Source of the DNA: Icerya purchasi
Lineage: Eukaryota > Arthropoda > Insecta > Hemiptera > Monophlebidae
DNA length: 64,000 bases
Direction: 5' to 3'
Assembly: GCA_039619475.1 (NCBI GenBank)
Contig: CM077116.1
Location: forward strand, 151,173,088-151,237,087
In this document: positions 54,275 to 64,000 of the stretch, one piece after another
Position numbering within the stretch: the first letter of the stretch is position 1
Layout: each line of letters starts with the position of its first letter
Program-made: the position numbers and the translations under genes
The notes under the pieces: model-generated
The model's input: the letters and a program-made list of their open reading frames with translations, nothing else
Told to the model about the DNA's origin: nothing
The model's database searches: none

Positions 54275-55800
54275 TTGTTTTTTTTTCCATGGGCGCGTCA
54301 ACACAGGACATTTACCCAACACAAAGGACTAACAGAATGATGAAACGTAGGGATTTTTAAGTTATATCAGGAAGCGATTAGAAACCGAAGAAATGAAGGT
54401 AGCCAATACAGGATAACAGAAGGAGAAGGAAGAGCAAGAATGTAGTGGGCACAGTAGGGAATCGAGAGGCCAAGACCAAGTAAATTAGAATAAAGGACTG
54501 TGCGTTCCGAGAGCATTCGAATAGAAAGTGATTAACATCGCAGGTCAAATTCAAGATAGGAGGATGGAAGGGACACAAGGGAGACTGAACAATATTAAAA
54601 CGAAAGAGGGAGACAGAAAGTAGACTGTGATTAAAGCGAAGGCGAATTATGAAAGAAATAACAGAACGGCTGATACAGGGAAAATTATTAAACCAGAGAG
54701 AAGCGGATGGAGAGGGCTGTATAGCAAGGTAATAGGAGTTAGAATTGGAGAAAAGAGACGGATAAAGATCAGTCCAAAAGTCATGGTGAAAACGATAAGA
54801 GAGTGGACAAAGACATTGGGAGGGGAATCTGTCTATGAAACGGCCATTTACTGCAGTTAGACATGCCAAAGAATCGGCAAGATCGTTACCAACGATGTCG
54901 CAGTGGCCCGGAATCCAGAGCAGGTTAATTAGGATAGAACGGGATGTTAATAAATTATAAATTAAGGAACGAATATAAAGAATAATAGGATCTGACGAGG
55001 GTTTAGGGAAGGGAGATGCGATGGCTAATAAAACGCTTTTCGAATCAGAGCATATGACAAATTTTGATAAATTGTATGTTGAGGACATAAAAAGGATAGC
55101 GCGTAAAATAGCCACGGATTCGGCTAAAAAGATAGAAGAAAATGAAGGGAATTGAAAAGACTCAGAATAGTTGATATCAGGAAGAATAAAAGCAGCTCCG
55201 ACACCTGAAGTAGATTTTGAGCCATCCGTAAAAACCGTGCTGTGAGCTGGAAAGAGTGAGTGTAGAGTTTGGTTAAATTCGTTTTGTATTACAGGAAGCG
55301 AAAGAGACTTAATGTTAGAGGGAAGAGAAAATAGCTTAGGTGAAAACGACAGTTCTAAGAAGTTGTAAGTGAAGTACGGGAATTTGTTATAGGAGAGGAT
55401 AAAGTGAGAAAATAGGACAAGTCGAGAGGAGATGTGTGAAAGAATTGTAATTTTTCGTAGAGAAACACGCCAATTGCCCAGAATAGATTAATAGGAATTC
55501 AAGAGTTTCGAGTGCGGCATATGAAGATGTTTAATCATAAATCTTTCACCAAGATGAAGTCTTCGAATAAATAAAGGAAGGAAGCAGGTTTCGGCCAGGA
55601 GAGATGGAGTTGGAGAAGAATTCAGAGCACCAATACAGAGACGAAGACAAGAATTTTGGATGCGATCAAGTTTGGTAAGGAGGGATTTGGGAGCACTGGC
55701 ATAAAGGAAAGAACAATAGTCCAATTTAGAAGGAATAATGGATCTATAAAGTATGAGGAGAATATACGGATCGCCACCCCATTTCCGGGGAAACAACGTT
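54275..55800 (-). mobile_element. I-like LINE (copy E3), 5'-truncated, - strand
   Basis: The tail (T-run at 54275-54288 on the + strand) and the body to 55800 are flanked by TAAGTTAAG at 54266-54274 and 55801-55809. It is 5'-truncated in the RT thumb region. It inserted into copy B of the LINE-tail-like repeat. Confidence 0.85.
54378..55796 (-). pseudogene. LINE ORF2 fragment: RT thumb and RNase H, - strand
   Basis: On the - strand: KWGGDPYILLILYRSI, SKLDYCSFLYASAPKSLL, IQNSCLRLCIGALNSSP (55796-55488), a broken middle, the RNase H start TDGSKSTSGVGAAFI (about 55230-55190), then an open 245-codon run (55115-54378) with CSDSKSVLLAI, WIPGHCDIVGNDLADSLA and CDVNHFLFECS. The RNase H acids are present. 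It has the same order and motifs as E1 and E2. At least three interruptions. Confidence 0.85.
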
Positions 55801-55915
55801 TAAGTTAAGATGGTTAAGTGTTCATAGGATAATTCGTCGACAAGCGTTTTAGCTTGACAAAAGATTTTTATGTAAAAAATAATAAAATACATATTTTTCA
55901 AAAAAAAAAAAAAAA
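55801..55915 (+). mobile_element. LINE-tail-like repeat copy B, right piece
   Basis: From TAAGTTAAGATGG through the 27 bp block beginning ATTCGTCGACAAGCG to a 17-A tail. Complementary to 49236-49345. With the left piece at 54190-54274 it forms one interrupted copy, in inverted orientation to copy A about 6 kb away. Confidence 0.7.
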
Positions 55916-56289
55916 AGGTTGCTATTTGTCGGGATCGAAACTGTATTTTATTGCTTTAACAAAACTGTCAAAGTTGCAGAAAAGTTTAAAAAAGCGCGAA
56001 AAATTACGTTCCTCTTCCTCCGTGCAGCGGAAAAAATCAAATTCTTTTTTTTTTCTTTAAATTTAGTATTATGTAAATGTAAATTATAGTCACCGTTAAC
56101 TTAGCATACGGAATCCTTAGCGCATAAAACATAATGCTTGACTGAACTCGTTTTTTATTTTCTCTAATTTACACTATTATTAGTTAATAGTTTAGTGTTA
56201 ATTTATTAATTACTGGAAATTAACTGCAGTTGTTAGAAATCATAAGTTTTTATGTAACAAAAAAGAAACAAAAAAAAAAACCATCAGTT

Positions 56290-56425
56290 TTCGTAAGCTA
56301 GTTGGTTAGGCAGTGGTATTTTGTTCTAGTAATATATGTTTCGAATCCCATTTCAGTTATGCTAGGTTAATATTCATAGTCAATGAGCCCAAATAAACAA
56401 ATAAATAAATAAATAAATATATCGT
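56290..56425 (+). mobile_element. tRNA-derived SINE-like repeat
   Basis: Box A-like TAGTTGGTTAGGCAGTGG (from 56299) and box B-like TTTCGAATCCC (56339-56349), about 40 bp apart, as in a tRNA head with internal RNA polymerase III promoter. A short unrelated body and a (AAAT)n tail (56391-56420) follow. No folded cloverleaf that would make a working tRNA: the acceptor stem does not pair. Target duplications are not clear. Confidence 0.5.
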
Positions 56426-56807
56426 ACACTCGTGTAGTGAAAAAAATAAATAAATAAAATTTGACAATACACAAAAACTTCATTAAACATCAAATAAAGG
56501 TAAATTGCATCTAATTAATAATAGATAAAAATGTTGTACAAAGATCATGAAAAAATTTAAGATAATTAAATAGTTTTAACGTTGTTAATATATATCATCT
56601 GGTATTTCTTTTTAAAATAATACTTTTAAAACACGAAACATCAACATAGAAGTGTTTATTAATTACAAAATTAAAAAACTACAAAAACATTCGGACATGT
56701 TTTGAAAAGCAACGTTCCATATTCATGTGAACAATATTGTGTAATATAAGGTTAAAAGTTAAAAACTTTCATTGTTTACTTCGGTTAATAATTTAATTAT
56801 TTCTAAG

Positions 56808-56967
56808 GGTTGGAACGATGTTAGTTTTCACGGATCCAACGAAATTATTACACCGAATATTGACGCTTTGGCATACAACGGCATTATACTGAATAACATG
56901 TACGCTATGCCAGTCTGTACACCGTCCAGAGTAGCTTTGTTAACCGGGAAGCATCCAATTCATTTGG
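56808..56967 (+). CDS. Arylsulfatase B-like, exon 2
   Basis: Joins exon 1 in phase 0 after an acceptor TTTCTAAG (56800-56807), giving [16 protein letters not shown]. It carries [20 protein letters not shown] and the sulfatase signature [15 protein letters not shown], in which the Cys (codon 56916-56918) is the residue converted to formylglycine. The exon ends HLG with one base of the Gly codon, followed by the donor GTAATA (56968), so it is phase 1. No stop. The sequence is close to animal arylsulfatase B over all 53 codons. Confidence 0.9.
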
Positions 56968-57479
56968 GTAATACGCGTTCAATTTCTTCTTTTGTCACCT
57001 TTTACTGATACGTACAAACCATCGCTGTCCCATTTAAAAAGATGCAAAATATTATACCCATACGATGTATACAGAAGTTCTTGAAGCATAACTAAGTAGT
57101 GCGGAATGATATGCGTTAAAAAGAACTGTGTTTAATTCTGTATTATAAAAGTCAACATAATATTTCTCTTTTAATATTGCAATAGAGAATATGATTGAAA
57201 AAAGATAAAAATAATCAAAGAGGAAACGCCTAACGTAAAGATTTTCTCGATTCACTAAAAATAAACAAAATAACGAAAAAAAAAAAAAAAAAATCGTTTT
57301 ATCAGAATTTTAAAATAAAATGTTAACGGATAAAACGGTATGAATACAATACTGTTAAGGGTAAGAAACGTCGTAACCAATTAAACTCAATATCCCGTTA
57401 AAGAAACGTAAAAAATAAATCTCAGTTAGAAATTTTCCTCCAGTTAATGGCGCACGTACGATAAAAAAAAGACCGCAAA

Positions 57480-58640
57480 CATCTAAGTGGTACGATTTAA
57501 GACTAAACGTTTTCCGTTGAGATTATTATCCCTACCTATTTTTATATTTTTCAAAACTGGCGTTTAACTCCCAGGTAAATTTCTATCCTAGCTCATGTTG
57601 TTTGTGTTTTTTCAACAAGCATAGTCTGTACTAGTAACCTCCCTTATTTCTTCGTCCATTTTCCGATTTTTCTCATTCCTCTAATTTATTCTGTTTATCT
57701 CTATCCTCGAATACCCATTCCCGATCGGCAGCAATTTAAGAATTCCCGAATACAACTATTTCCCGATTTCGCACTCATAGAGCATTTTTACCGACGGTTC
57801 TCGGAGGCTTAATGGAGTCGGAGCTTTTCTTACTTTTCCCGATATCAACTTTTCCGAATCTTTTCATCTTCCTTCGTGCTGCCTACCTTTACTGCCGAAG
57901 TTGTGGCTATCCACCGTGTTCTATTAGTTATATCTCCTCCCATCGATCCTCTTTCAATTATTTGATCGTTTCTGATTCCATGGGCGCTCTTTAAGCTGTC
58001 TGTTCTTCCTTTCCTACTCACTCCAGCGACTTTTTCATCCTTCGTGTACATTCACTTATCCATAATCTTTCCTCGCTTCATTCTACACATACTGATTTAC
58101 TTTAGGTACCATTTTCGTAACGAAATCGCGAATTCTTTAACTTGCTCTGCCGTATTTTTTCGTCTTTTCTTTCCTAAAATTCCTTCTTCTAATCTGTTAC
58201 GCTCGTGTAAAAAATTCCACGACAGGTTAGGTCGGATATTTATGCTCCATTATTTTCCGGGCCTCTCTTCTTCTGTCTATCCGTTCAACTTAGCCTTCCA
58301 TCTTATCCTTGGTTCCGTAACTTTCCGTTGCTCTGCCGCTTTGCTGTCACCTCCATTATTCGCCCCTGCGATTCAACCATATTCTATTATCCTTCTCTTG
58401 TTTTCGCCGTGGCTTAACACTTTCTCCAAATTGTCCTCTTCGTCAAAGTGATAAAGCCTTTCATGATTCTAATCATACATTTTCCCACTACCTATAGTTA
58501 TGTATTGAATGCTCTATTCTATATTGCGATTTGCTATCGTTCGGTCTTTCCGCTCCTAATTGTGTTTTATACAATTCCAGCTCTCAGTGCATTTATATAC
58601 TATCAGTCTTTGACAGAATTTTTATCTAACTGACTTTTTC
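57480..58640 (+). pseudogene. I-like LINE, RT thumb to RNase H, very degraded
   Basis: Within sulfatase intron 2. Readable parts: IIPTYFYIFQNWRL-TPR (thumb end), FYRRFSEA/TDGSRRLNGVGAFLTF (RNase H start, near 57790), FTAEVVAIHRVLL, FDRF-SDSMGAL (near 57970), a histidine-Asp block with frame breaks near 58110, and a C-terminal part with FPGLSSSVYPFN. It has many stops and shifts and no clear tail or target duplication. Confidence 0.55.
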
Positions 58641-60490
58641 CTTTCCATAATGCTTCTGGGTGCTGTTCCTTTGCTGAAGCCCCCAAAATAATCTTATAAC
58701 GCTGTTTACAGCCATCCTCGCTACTAAATACTATCCGCTGAAAATTGCTGCAAATAATTTTTGCCAAAGACCATTTTCCAACATTATTTATTGCTTTATC
58801 AAAAAGGATTTAATGGGAAATTTTGTCCCAAAACAACTTGACCAAGTTGATCGATATACATATATACTTAATCCTCTGCAAGGAAATTATATTTTAGCCT
58901 CTTCACAGTTTGAGTTTTATAATTTCAAACTTCACCGGTTTAATAAACATAATGTTATGGGGGCAATGACCAATTTCTACACGAGCCAATTTCCACGCAA
59001 AAAAATATTTAAAAGAGATTAATGACGTTTTACCGTAATTCGGCAGGCTAACTACAGAAATTCAGTTATTGCGGAATCAGTTGTTCCGATCGGAACGACA
59101 AAATATCATCGTGAGGTAGACGTTACTTTATTTCTTTTATCCATTTTTCTTTCGTTTGGTAAAAAGATTTTTTAACTTTTTTTCTTCTTAACTCTCGGCA
59201 AAAGTTGTGAACATATTTTTTTTGTTATTCGTGTCATTCAGAAAGAAAAAAGAGACCTTCATATATTTTTTTATTATTTCAATGCGAGCACACGATCAAA
59301 TTTAACATGACGAATGTTAATGCCGTTGTTAAAACGTATTTTGTAACTAAAGAATGTGTGCCGAATTGCCTTTCTCGTTTGTGTTTATTTTGTAACACGG
59401 AAATCATCGGAACCCTAAAACCGCGTGCTCTATGCGTTAGATACGCGTACAAAACTTTTTGTTAGAAACGAGAAGGTTTCATGGCGCGGATTTGCTTAAA
59501 AGAGAATGAAGCGCGTTGCACAGAAGAATCGGCTTCTAAAAATAGTTCAATAACCGAGACGAAAAGTATTCCAGCCGAGGTAAGCTCGGAGGAATCGAAA
59601 ACAGTGTTCTGAGCAGAGAAACGAGCTTGGCCAGATCAAAATGTCGCAATATCGCGTGTATGGTATGAAGAAATTAAACTTTTGCATTATAAATTACAGA
59701 AATCTGCGGTTTAACGATATGAAATCACCGCTAAGCTACAACAGGAATCGAGTACAAGCTATACAAACTGAACAAAAGTGTCTTGTAGATATAGTTACCG
59801 AAGAAAAAATACGTAAAATGTGCGACGGTGATATGGTGTCGAAGAGAGAATATCAATGCTTTTTGCAATCAAAGGAAAACAAACTCTGAAAGAAGATGAA
59901 TTATATTTTACGGAGAGAACGTCTAAAAGTTGTAGCAAGCACTTTTCGCCTATTTGTACCGTATTTTATGGACTTTGCGAGCAGTTGCACGTTCCTGTCA
60001 TATTTAAACTACTTCCCGATAGCAAAAAAGATAATTTTTTAACGATTGTTTTGTTGTATTTTACGGCAAATATCTCTTTACACACGAATTTTGAAATATC
60101 CGCTTTATTAGTTTTACAGAGAATGTTTCCCTGAATCAACATTTTTAATAGTTCTTTTGAAGAATAGCTCAAAATACTGGGGAATTACAACACTTTAGAA
60201 GGAAAATGAGGATCGGCGCCCTGCATGAGTTTTTCTTAAGCTTGAAAATGTAGAAAATGGGTGGTTGTGTTTATTCATGGTTAAGATCTGGAAGAAAAAA
60301 AAAATGATTGGAGAACACACTTTTAGTTTTTGCGATATTTTAATGCAAGAATAAATATTTCGGAACTCTGGAACTTTGGAATTTTGTCTAAAATATTGCA
60401 AAAATTAAAACCATTAGAGTTGCTAACTGATGTAAGCGAGAAAAATATTTTTGCGGACTAAATCCGATTTATTTTTTCAAATTCGCTTTT
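58641..60490. other. Intron 2 sequence without recognised genes
   Basis: Open frames of 60-90 codons occur (for example 59641-59889 and 59856-60134), but none has motifs, splice context or neighbours to support it. No repeats identified. Confidence 0.4.
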
Positions 60491-60499
60491 CAATCTCCT

Positions 60500-60720
60500 T
60501 CTTCTTCGTGCAAACCCGATTCGGGTATAGCTTAACCACTTTTCATGGATTCAACCATATGACGAAATACGTCTCGATTTCTTGCAATCTGAAACAGTTC
60601 TTCTACTTTTGTAACTCCAGTCCATTGCTTAATATTTTGCAGCCATGAAATCCTTCTTCTTCCTCATCCCCTTTTCCCCTCTACCGCTCTCATCATAATT
60701 GTGTGCAGAAGATGATATGT
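60500..60720 (-). pseudogene. LINE ORF2 C-terminal fragment, - strand
   Basis: On the - strand there is a reading with GKGMRKKDFMAAKY-stop-AMDWSYKS, then TVSDCKKSRRISSYG. It resembles the conserved end of a LINE ORF2 group (R-G-GR-K-SWL-NIRQWTGI...EELFRLA-DR). The rest of the element is missing. The match is weak and frame-broken. Confidence 0.35.
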
Positions 60721-61796
60721 CGATACTCTCATGAAATGTCCAATAATTTAAGTCACTCGAGTTCACCGCTCTTTTCGTTTCAAATTTAGACGCTTAAATT
60801 TGAATTACATTCTGAAGACGAAAATACGTTAATTTCGAAAAAGTCGATTTTCTAATTACCACAAAACTAACTGTAAGTTTTGTTTCAAACATTCTGTCTT
60901 ACAACGTGATAAATATATTTTTTTTTCAAAATTCGGACCACCCTTGAATTTTAAAGTATTGCGTATTGCATCGTTTTTCTATATTGCGATGAAAAAAATG
61001 GTCGATTAACGAAACGATCAACTCTCTAATCACTCTATAAGACAAGCTGTGGATTTATTTTTAATCTTTTTTCTTACAATTTCAAAATTTAATGCCTGGT
61101 ATTTAAATTTTGTGGAGGTTTCGTGTTTTTTGAAATTTTTTTAACGATAATAAGTCGATAAAAAAGACACAACTCTCCAACTATTATAAAACTGGTTGTG
61201 GACTTTTCCGCCGATTTTTTTGTCTCGCAGTTTTCTATTGACACATCATTAAGCTATTTAGGATACCTTTTTGCGTAGAAACTGGACTGTATAGAAGTAG
61301 AACGACGCCATGTTATTATTTTAGCAAGGCCTCGACCAAAAGCAAAATATTTACTCGGGCGGATGAGTTTATTTCAAATTTCCTTGGATGACATTAACAA
61401 TAACTACTGAAAGCCACCTTCACTTAGGGGGGAACGTGTGCCGTTCAGTTTTGTTAACGGACCGTATCGCGGAATACGATCAAAAGAACTTTTCCCAGAT
61501 AAAATGCAGGGTAAGTCGGAGCGGCAATATTATCTCGTTAATATTTGATATTTTAAATTTATATTTGCCTTTGAGTAACCAAACAGCACGTGCTGCAATT
61601 AAAAATGAAAAACATTCAAAAATGAGAACAATTAAAAAACAAAACAACCATCAAATATAAAGAAACAACTACCAAATTTACGTTAACCACCATCGAGGTA
61701 TACGCATGCGTCTAGAGGAAAAAAATTTAACACAATTTGGTATCCTAAAAAATATTAGAAAGTATCAATTTATTGTAATTTAATCACGTGTTACAG
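60721..61796. other. Intron 2, last part
   Basis: AT-rich, several long T-runs. The ORF at 61388-61660 has no recognisable feature. A pyrimidine-poor but usable acceptor GTTACAG (61790-61796) ends the intron. Confidence 0.4.
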
Positions 61797-62023
61797 GAAT
61801 GCAAGGTGATCCGATAGAATCGGCAGAACCGTTCGGGCTTCCGCTGCGTGAAAAAATACTTCCGCAATATTTAAAAGAACTGAATTATACGACGAGAGCA
61901 GTTGGCAAATGGCATCTAGGGTTTTTCTCCGACAGATATACACCGCTATCCAGAGGTTTTGACAGTTTCTATGGATATTACGGCGGTTACATTGGTTACT
62001 ACGATCACATGTCACAAGCAATG
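61797..62023 (+). CDS. Arylsulfatase B-like, exon 3
   Basis: Completes the split Gly codon and continues MQGDPIESAEPFGLPLREKI, LPQYLKELNYTTRAVGKWHL, GFFSDRYTPLSRGFDSFYGY and YGGYIGYYDHM. The GKWHLG block is the second sulfatase signature, with a Lys and a His that contact the sulfate. The exon ends in phase 0 with ATG before the donor GTATGC. The remaining two thirds or more of the protein (a full enzyme is ~500-550 residues; exons 1-3 give ~163) lies beyond the window. All three exons are open, so the gene is probably functional. Confidence 0.9.
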
Positions 62024-62429
62024 GTATGCTTTACGTTGTTTTAACCCTGTGAGACTGATCGCATGCAAACTAAACAAAAAATATACGCCCACAAATTCAC
62101 CGGAATACACTCATACCTTTCTATTTTGCGAATAAAGACATTTTCTCCCTTATTTTTTTCTAGATCTTACATCAATAAAACATTGTATGAACAAATATAA
62201 TGTTAATGAACGAAAAAAAAACAACTAAAGGGGAATATATGTATATCCACAAATGATTATCAATACGAACTGGTAATTCCAAACTAACCATGGAGCGTAT
62301 TTCAAAATGTCGTTGTTGTCCCTGTAGCGGTCGTTATTTAATACGAACTTTATATTAAAATGCCCGAGCACCAGAGCTACTTAGTTAGCTCACAATTTCC
62401 GAAAATGTTTTATTTATGTATTTCCTTTT

Positions 62430-63800
62430 GCATTCCTCCTGTCTTTGTTTTATTTTGCAGTTTAGCTACACAGTGCCTTTATTATTTCTTCACTTATTGC
62501 TTCTAATCATCTTCCAACAACGCTGAAATCTTGCTACAATGGAATAGTGATCCGATCCTACATCCGCGCCTGGATAAGCTGTTACCCGTTTAGTTGCATT
62601 CCGATATCATCTTTCGTTGATCATTATATAGTCTATCTGATTCGTAATATCATATGTTCATTGCTTTTCGGTGACTTCCATATATATATATATATATAAT
62701 CTTCTTTTCGGTATTTTATATGCCATATGTTTGTTACGACTAGATCATCGTGTTACCGGTAAAACTGGAACATTCTTTTTCCTTTTTCATTCGCTTCGCC
62801 TAGTCTGAATTGTCCAACTAGATTCTGACGTCTTCCTTCACCAATTTTAGCATTGAAATTACCTATTACTATCAGTATTTCGTTCATCTTCAAACTGTTT
62901 AACAGTTATTCTATATTATGATACTGCTCTTCAGTTTCTTCATCGTTTTTTTTTTTTTGTCTGCAGTTGGCATATAAATCTGAAATTTATGACAATTTTT
63001 CCAAAGGTACAAAGCCTATTATATAAGGAACGTATTCCTTACTAACAACTAAACAAATTCCATTTATATATTGAGAATATTTTTGGTTCCAGAAAAATTT
63101 TAATTTTCCTTTTTTGCCTTTATTTCTACATTTCAAGGCCATCTGTGTTCGTAAACTTCAAGTATTCCTATTTTCAATCTTTTCATTTCTGGTAGAACAT
63201 TATCGCATTTTTCAGCTTGGTATAAACTGCAAACGTTCAACATAGCAATTTTTATTTGCGAACCTATATTTCTTATGTTACCAGTGATGGACGGTGGGAT
63301 TTAAGGACTGCACCAAACTCAGGACCATTACTTTCGGATTTTCTGCCGTTATAATAATCTGGGAAAAAGTACAACAGCGGGTTTCCTCTTGTCTGTTAGG
63401 ATGTACTCCGTTAGTCGAAAGATATACTTCTCGTCCACTCGTTCTGGGTTGACATTCGTCAAACCAACTGAGGAACATTGTCGCGAATAAGTTTCCGATA
63501 GTCCGCAGTTGCTCTAAAAAGCTTAACGGTATTTATTAGTAGGAACACTTTTGGCAAGGGAAACCTCCCACCGTTTTCCTATCAGCTGAAAATTGTGAGT
63601 TCCAATTTACTTTTCCTACGCAAACGCTAAGCCCGTCGAAGAAGAAACGAACCACCCTGTACGACGTGGACGTACAAAACTTACATGGTTGTTGTTTCGA
63701 TTCTCTACCAGTGGGACTAGCACCATATAACTATCGAGTAACTACTTACCAGAGAAGGAGTCTCTAGTTACAATAACCTGTGCCCCGCAGAAACGATTAA
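62430..63800 (-). mobile_element. RTE-like LINE, 5' region and endonuclease, - strand
   Basis: On the - strand the element begins near 63790 with CTGCGGGGCACAGG, shared with 24679. A non-coding leader (with TGCTAGTCCCA, GTCCACGTC) is followed by an endonuclease reading.  It is fragmentary at the 3' side: no RT is seen before 62430. Confidence 0.65.
62500..63260 (-). pseudogene. RTE-type endonuclease domain, broken
   Basis: On the - strand: KIAMLNVCSLYQAEKCDNVL (near 63255), MKRLKIGILEVYEHRWP, FQIYMPTADKKK, MNEILIVIGNFNAKIGEGRR, ITNQIDYIMIN and PGADVGSDHYSIVARF (ending ~62540). These are the exonuclease-endonuclease-phosphatase motifs of RTE LINEs: N-R-L start, E-H-W, GDFNAK-G, IDYI, SDH. Catalytic Asp in GDFN reads Asn here. 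There are stops and frame changes and a TA microsatellite in the middle (62681-62697). It is in an intron of the sulfatase gene. Confidence 0.65.
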
Positions 63801-64000
63801 CTACACAAAACAGCAGACGATGATTGGGTGGAATTAAAGTAAACATGACATCTTCTACAGTCTGCCAAGCAAAAGAAGTCCGTTCCAGTTTCATCGCCGA
63901 CCGTGAGTGTGGCTCAAAGTATAGTGTACTACCAACAGGGTGCGTATTGACACTTGACGATTACGGAAAAAAATCATATTGCCACCTTTTCCTGTTATTC
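63801..64000. other. Window end, no feature seen
   Basis: About 200 bp without ORF or repeat that I recognise; presumably arylsulfatase intron. Confidence 0.4.

Noticed and set aside
56290..56350. A working tRNA gene
   Set aside because: Box A and B are present, but the acceptor and anticodon stems do not pair and an AAAT tail follows, so a SINE is the better reading.
59641..60134. Two overlapping ORFs in sulfatase intron 2 as a nested gene
   Set aside because: Neither has recognisable domains or splice context; lengths of 82-92 codons are not exceptional in 3 kb of intron.
1..64000. CRISPR arrays, bacterial operons or contamination by a prokaryote
   Set aside because: No spaced identical repeats, no ribosome-binding-site-linked ORFs, and introns and poly-A-tailed retroposons are found throughout.

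Overview
The window reads as about 64 kb of an AT-rich arthropod nuclear genome, most likely an insect. The reasons are spliceosomal introns, a metazoan sulfatase gene split into short exons, and a dense mixture of LINEs, LTR retrotransposons and mariner, Tc1, hAT, MULE and Merlin relics. Species or order cannot be fixed from sequence alone. There are no operons, rRNA genes, CRISPR arrays or bacterial gene organisation. The only clear host gene is an arylsulfatase B-like gene on the + strand. Exon 1 is at 50556-50660, exon 2 at 56808-56967 and exon 3 at 61797-62023; later exons lie outside the window.

Layout. 1-3500: AT-rich DNA with a duplicated ~100 bp unit and two unrecognised A/T-rich ORFs (2175-2534 and 2709-3350). 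3519-11076: a broken MULE/SWIM transposase gene that has received, one after another, a 5'-truncated I-like LINE (3833-7129, 9 bp target duplication), a 490 bp hAT fold-back MITE (7868-8357, 8 bp duplication), a mariner (9687-10934, TA duplication, inside the SWIM zinc finger) and a second mariner at its end. 11566-15190: remains of an unclassified protein and of a LINE RNase H, separated by a nearly complete Tc1 element (12665-14210) with an apparent 113 bp intron. 15376-19682: a second I-like LINE with an 11 bp target duplication. 19714-21291: a broken gene whose conserved blocks are collinear with the RAG1/Transib transposase core. 21686-26892: a mariner tail, a 1.3 kb element with perfect 35 bp terminal inverted repeats, LINE scraps and a Merlin (ISXO2-like) relic.

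26900-30900: very AT-rich, no gene seen. 30939-37600: Jockey-like and other LINE fragments, nested in one another, then a ZBED5/SCAND3-like hAT relic on the - strand. 38019-46639: a degraded Gypsy element whose pol still shows RT, RNase H and integrase. Inserted in it is a much younger LTR element (39466-43353) with one open 785-codon gag-protease ORF and no RT, RNase H or integrase. A diverged solo LTR of that younger family lies at 47826-48377.

48400-64000: the arylsulfatase locus. Its introns hold - and + strand I-like LINE pieces, a palindromic MITE, an inverted pair of LINE-tail-like repeats, a tRNA-derived SINE and RTE-like LINE fragments. Transposable elements account for most of the recognisable sequence. 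Relative ages can be read from the nesting: MULE and Gypsy are old hosts, the mariner, Tc1 and gag-protease element are later arrivals.
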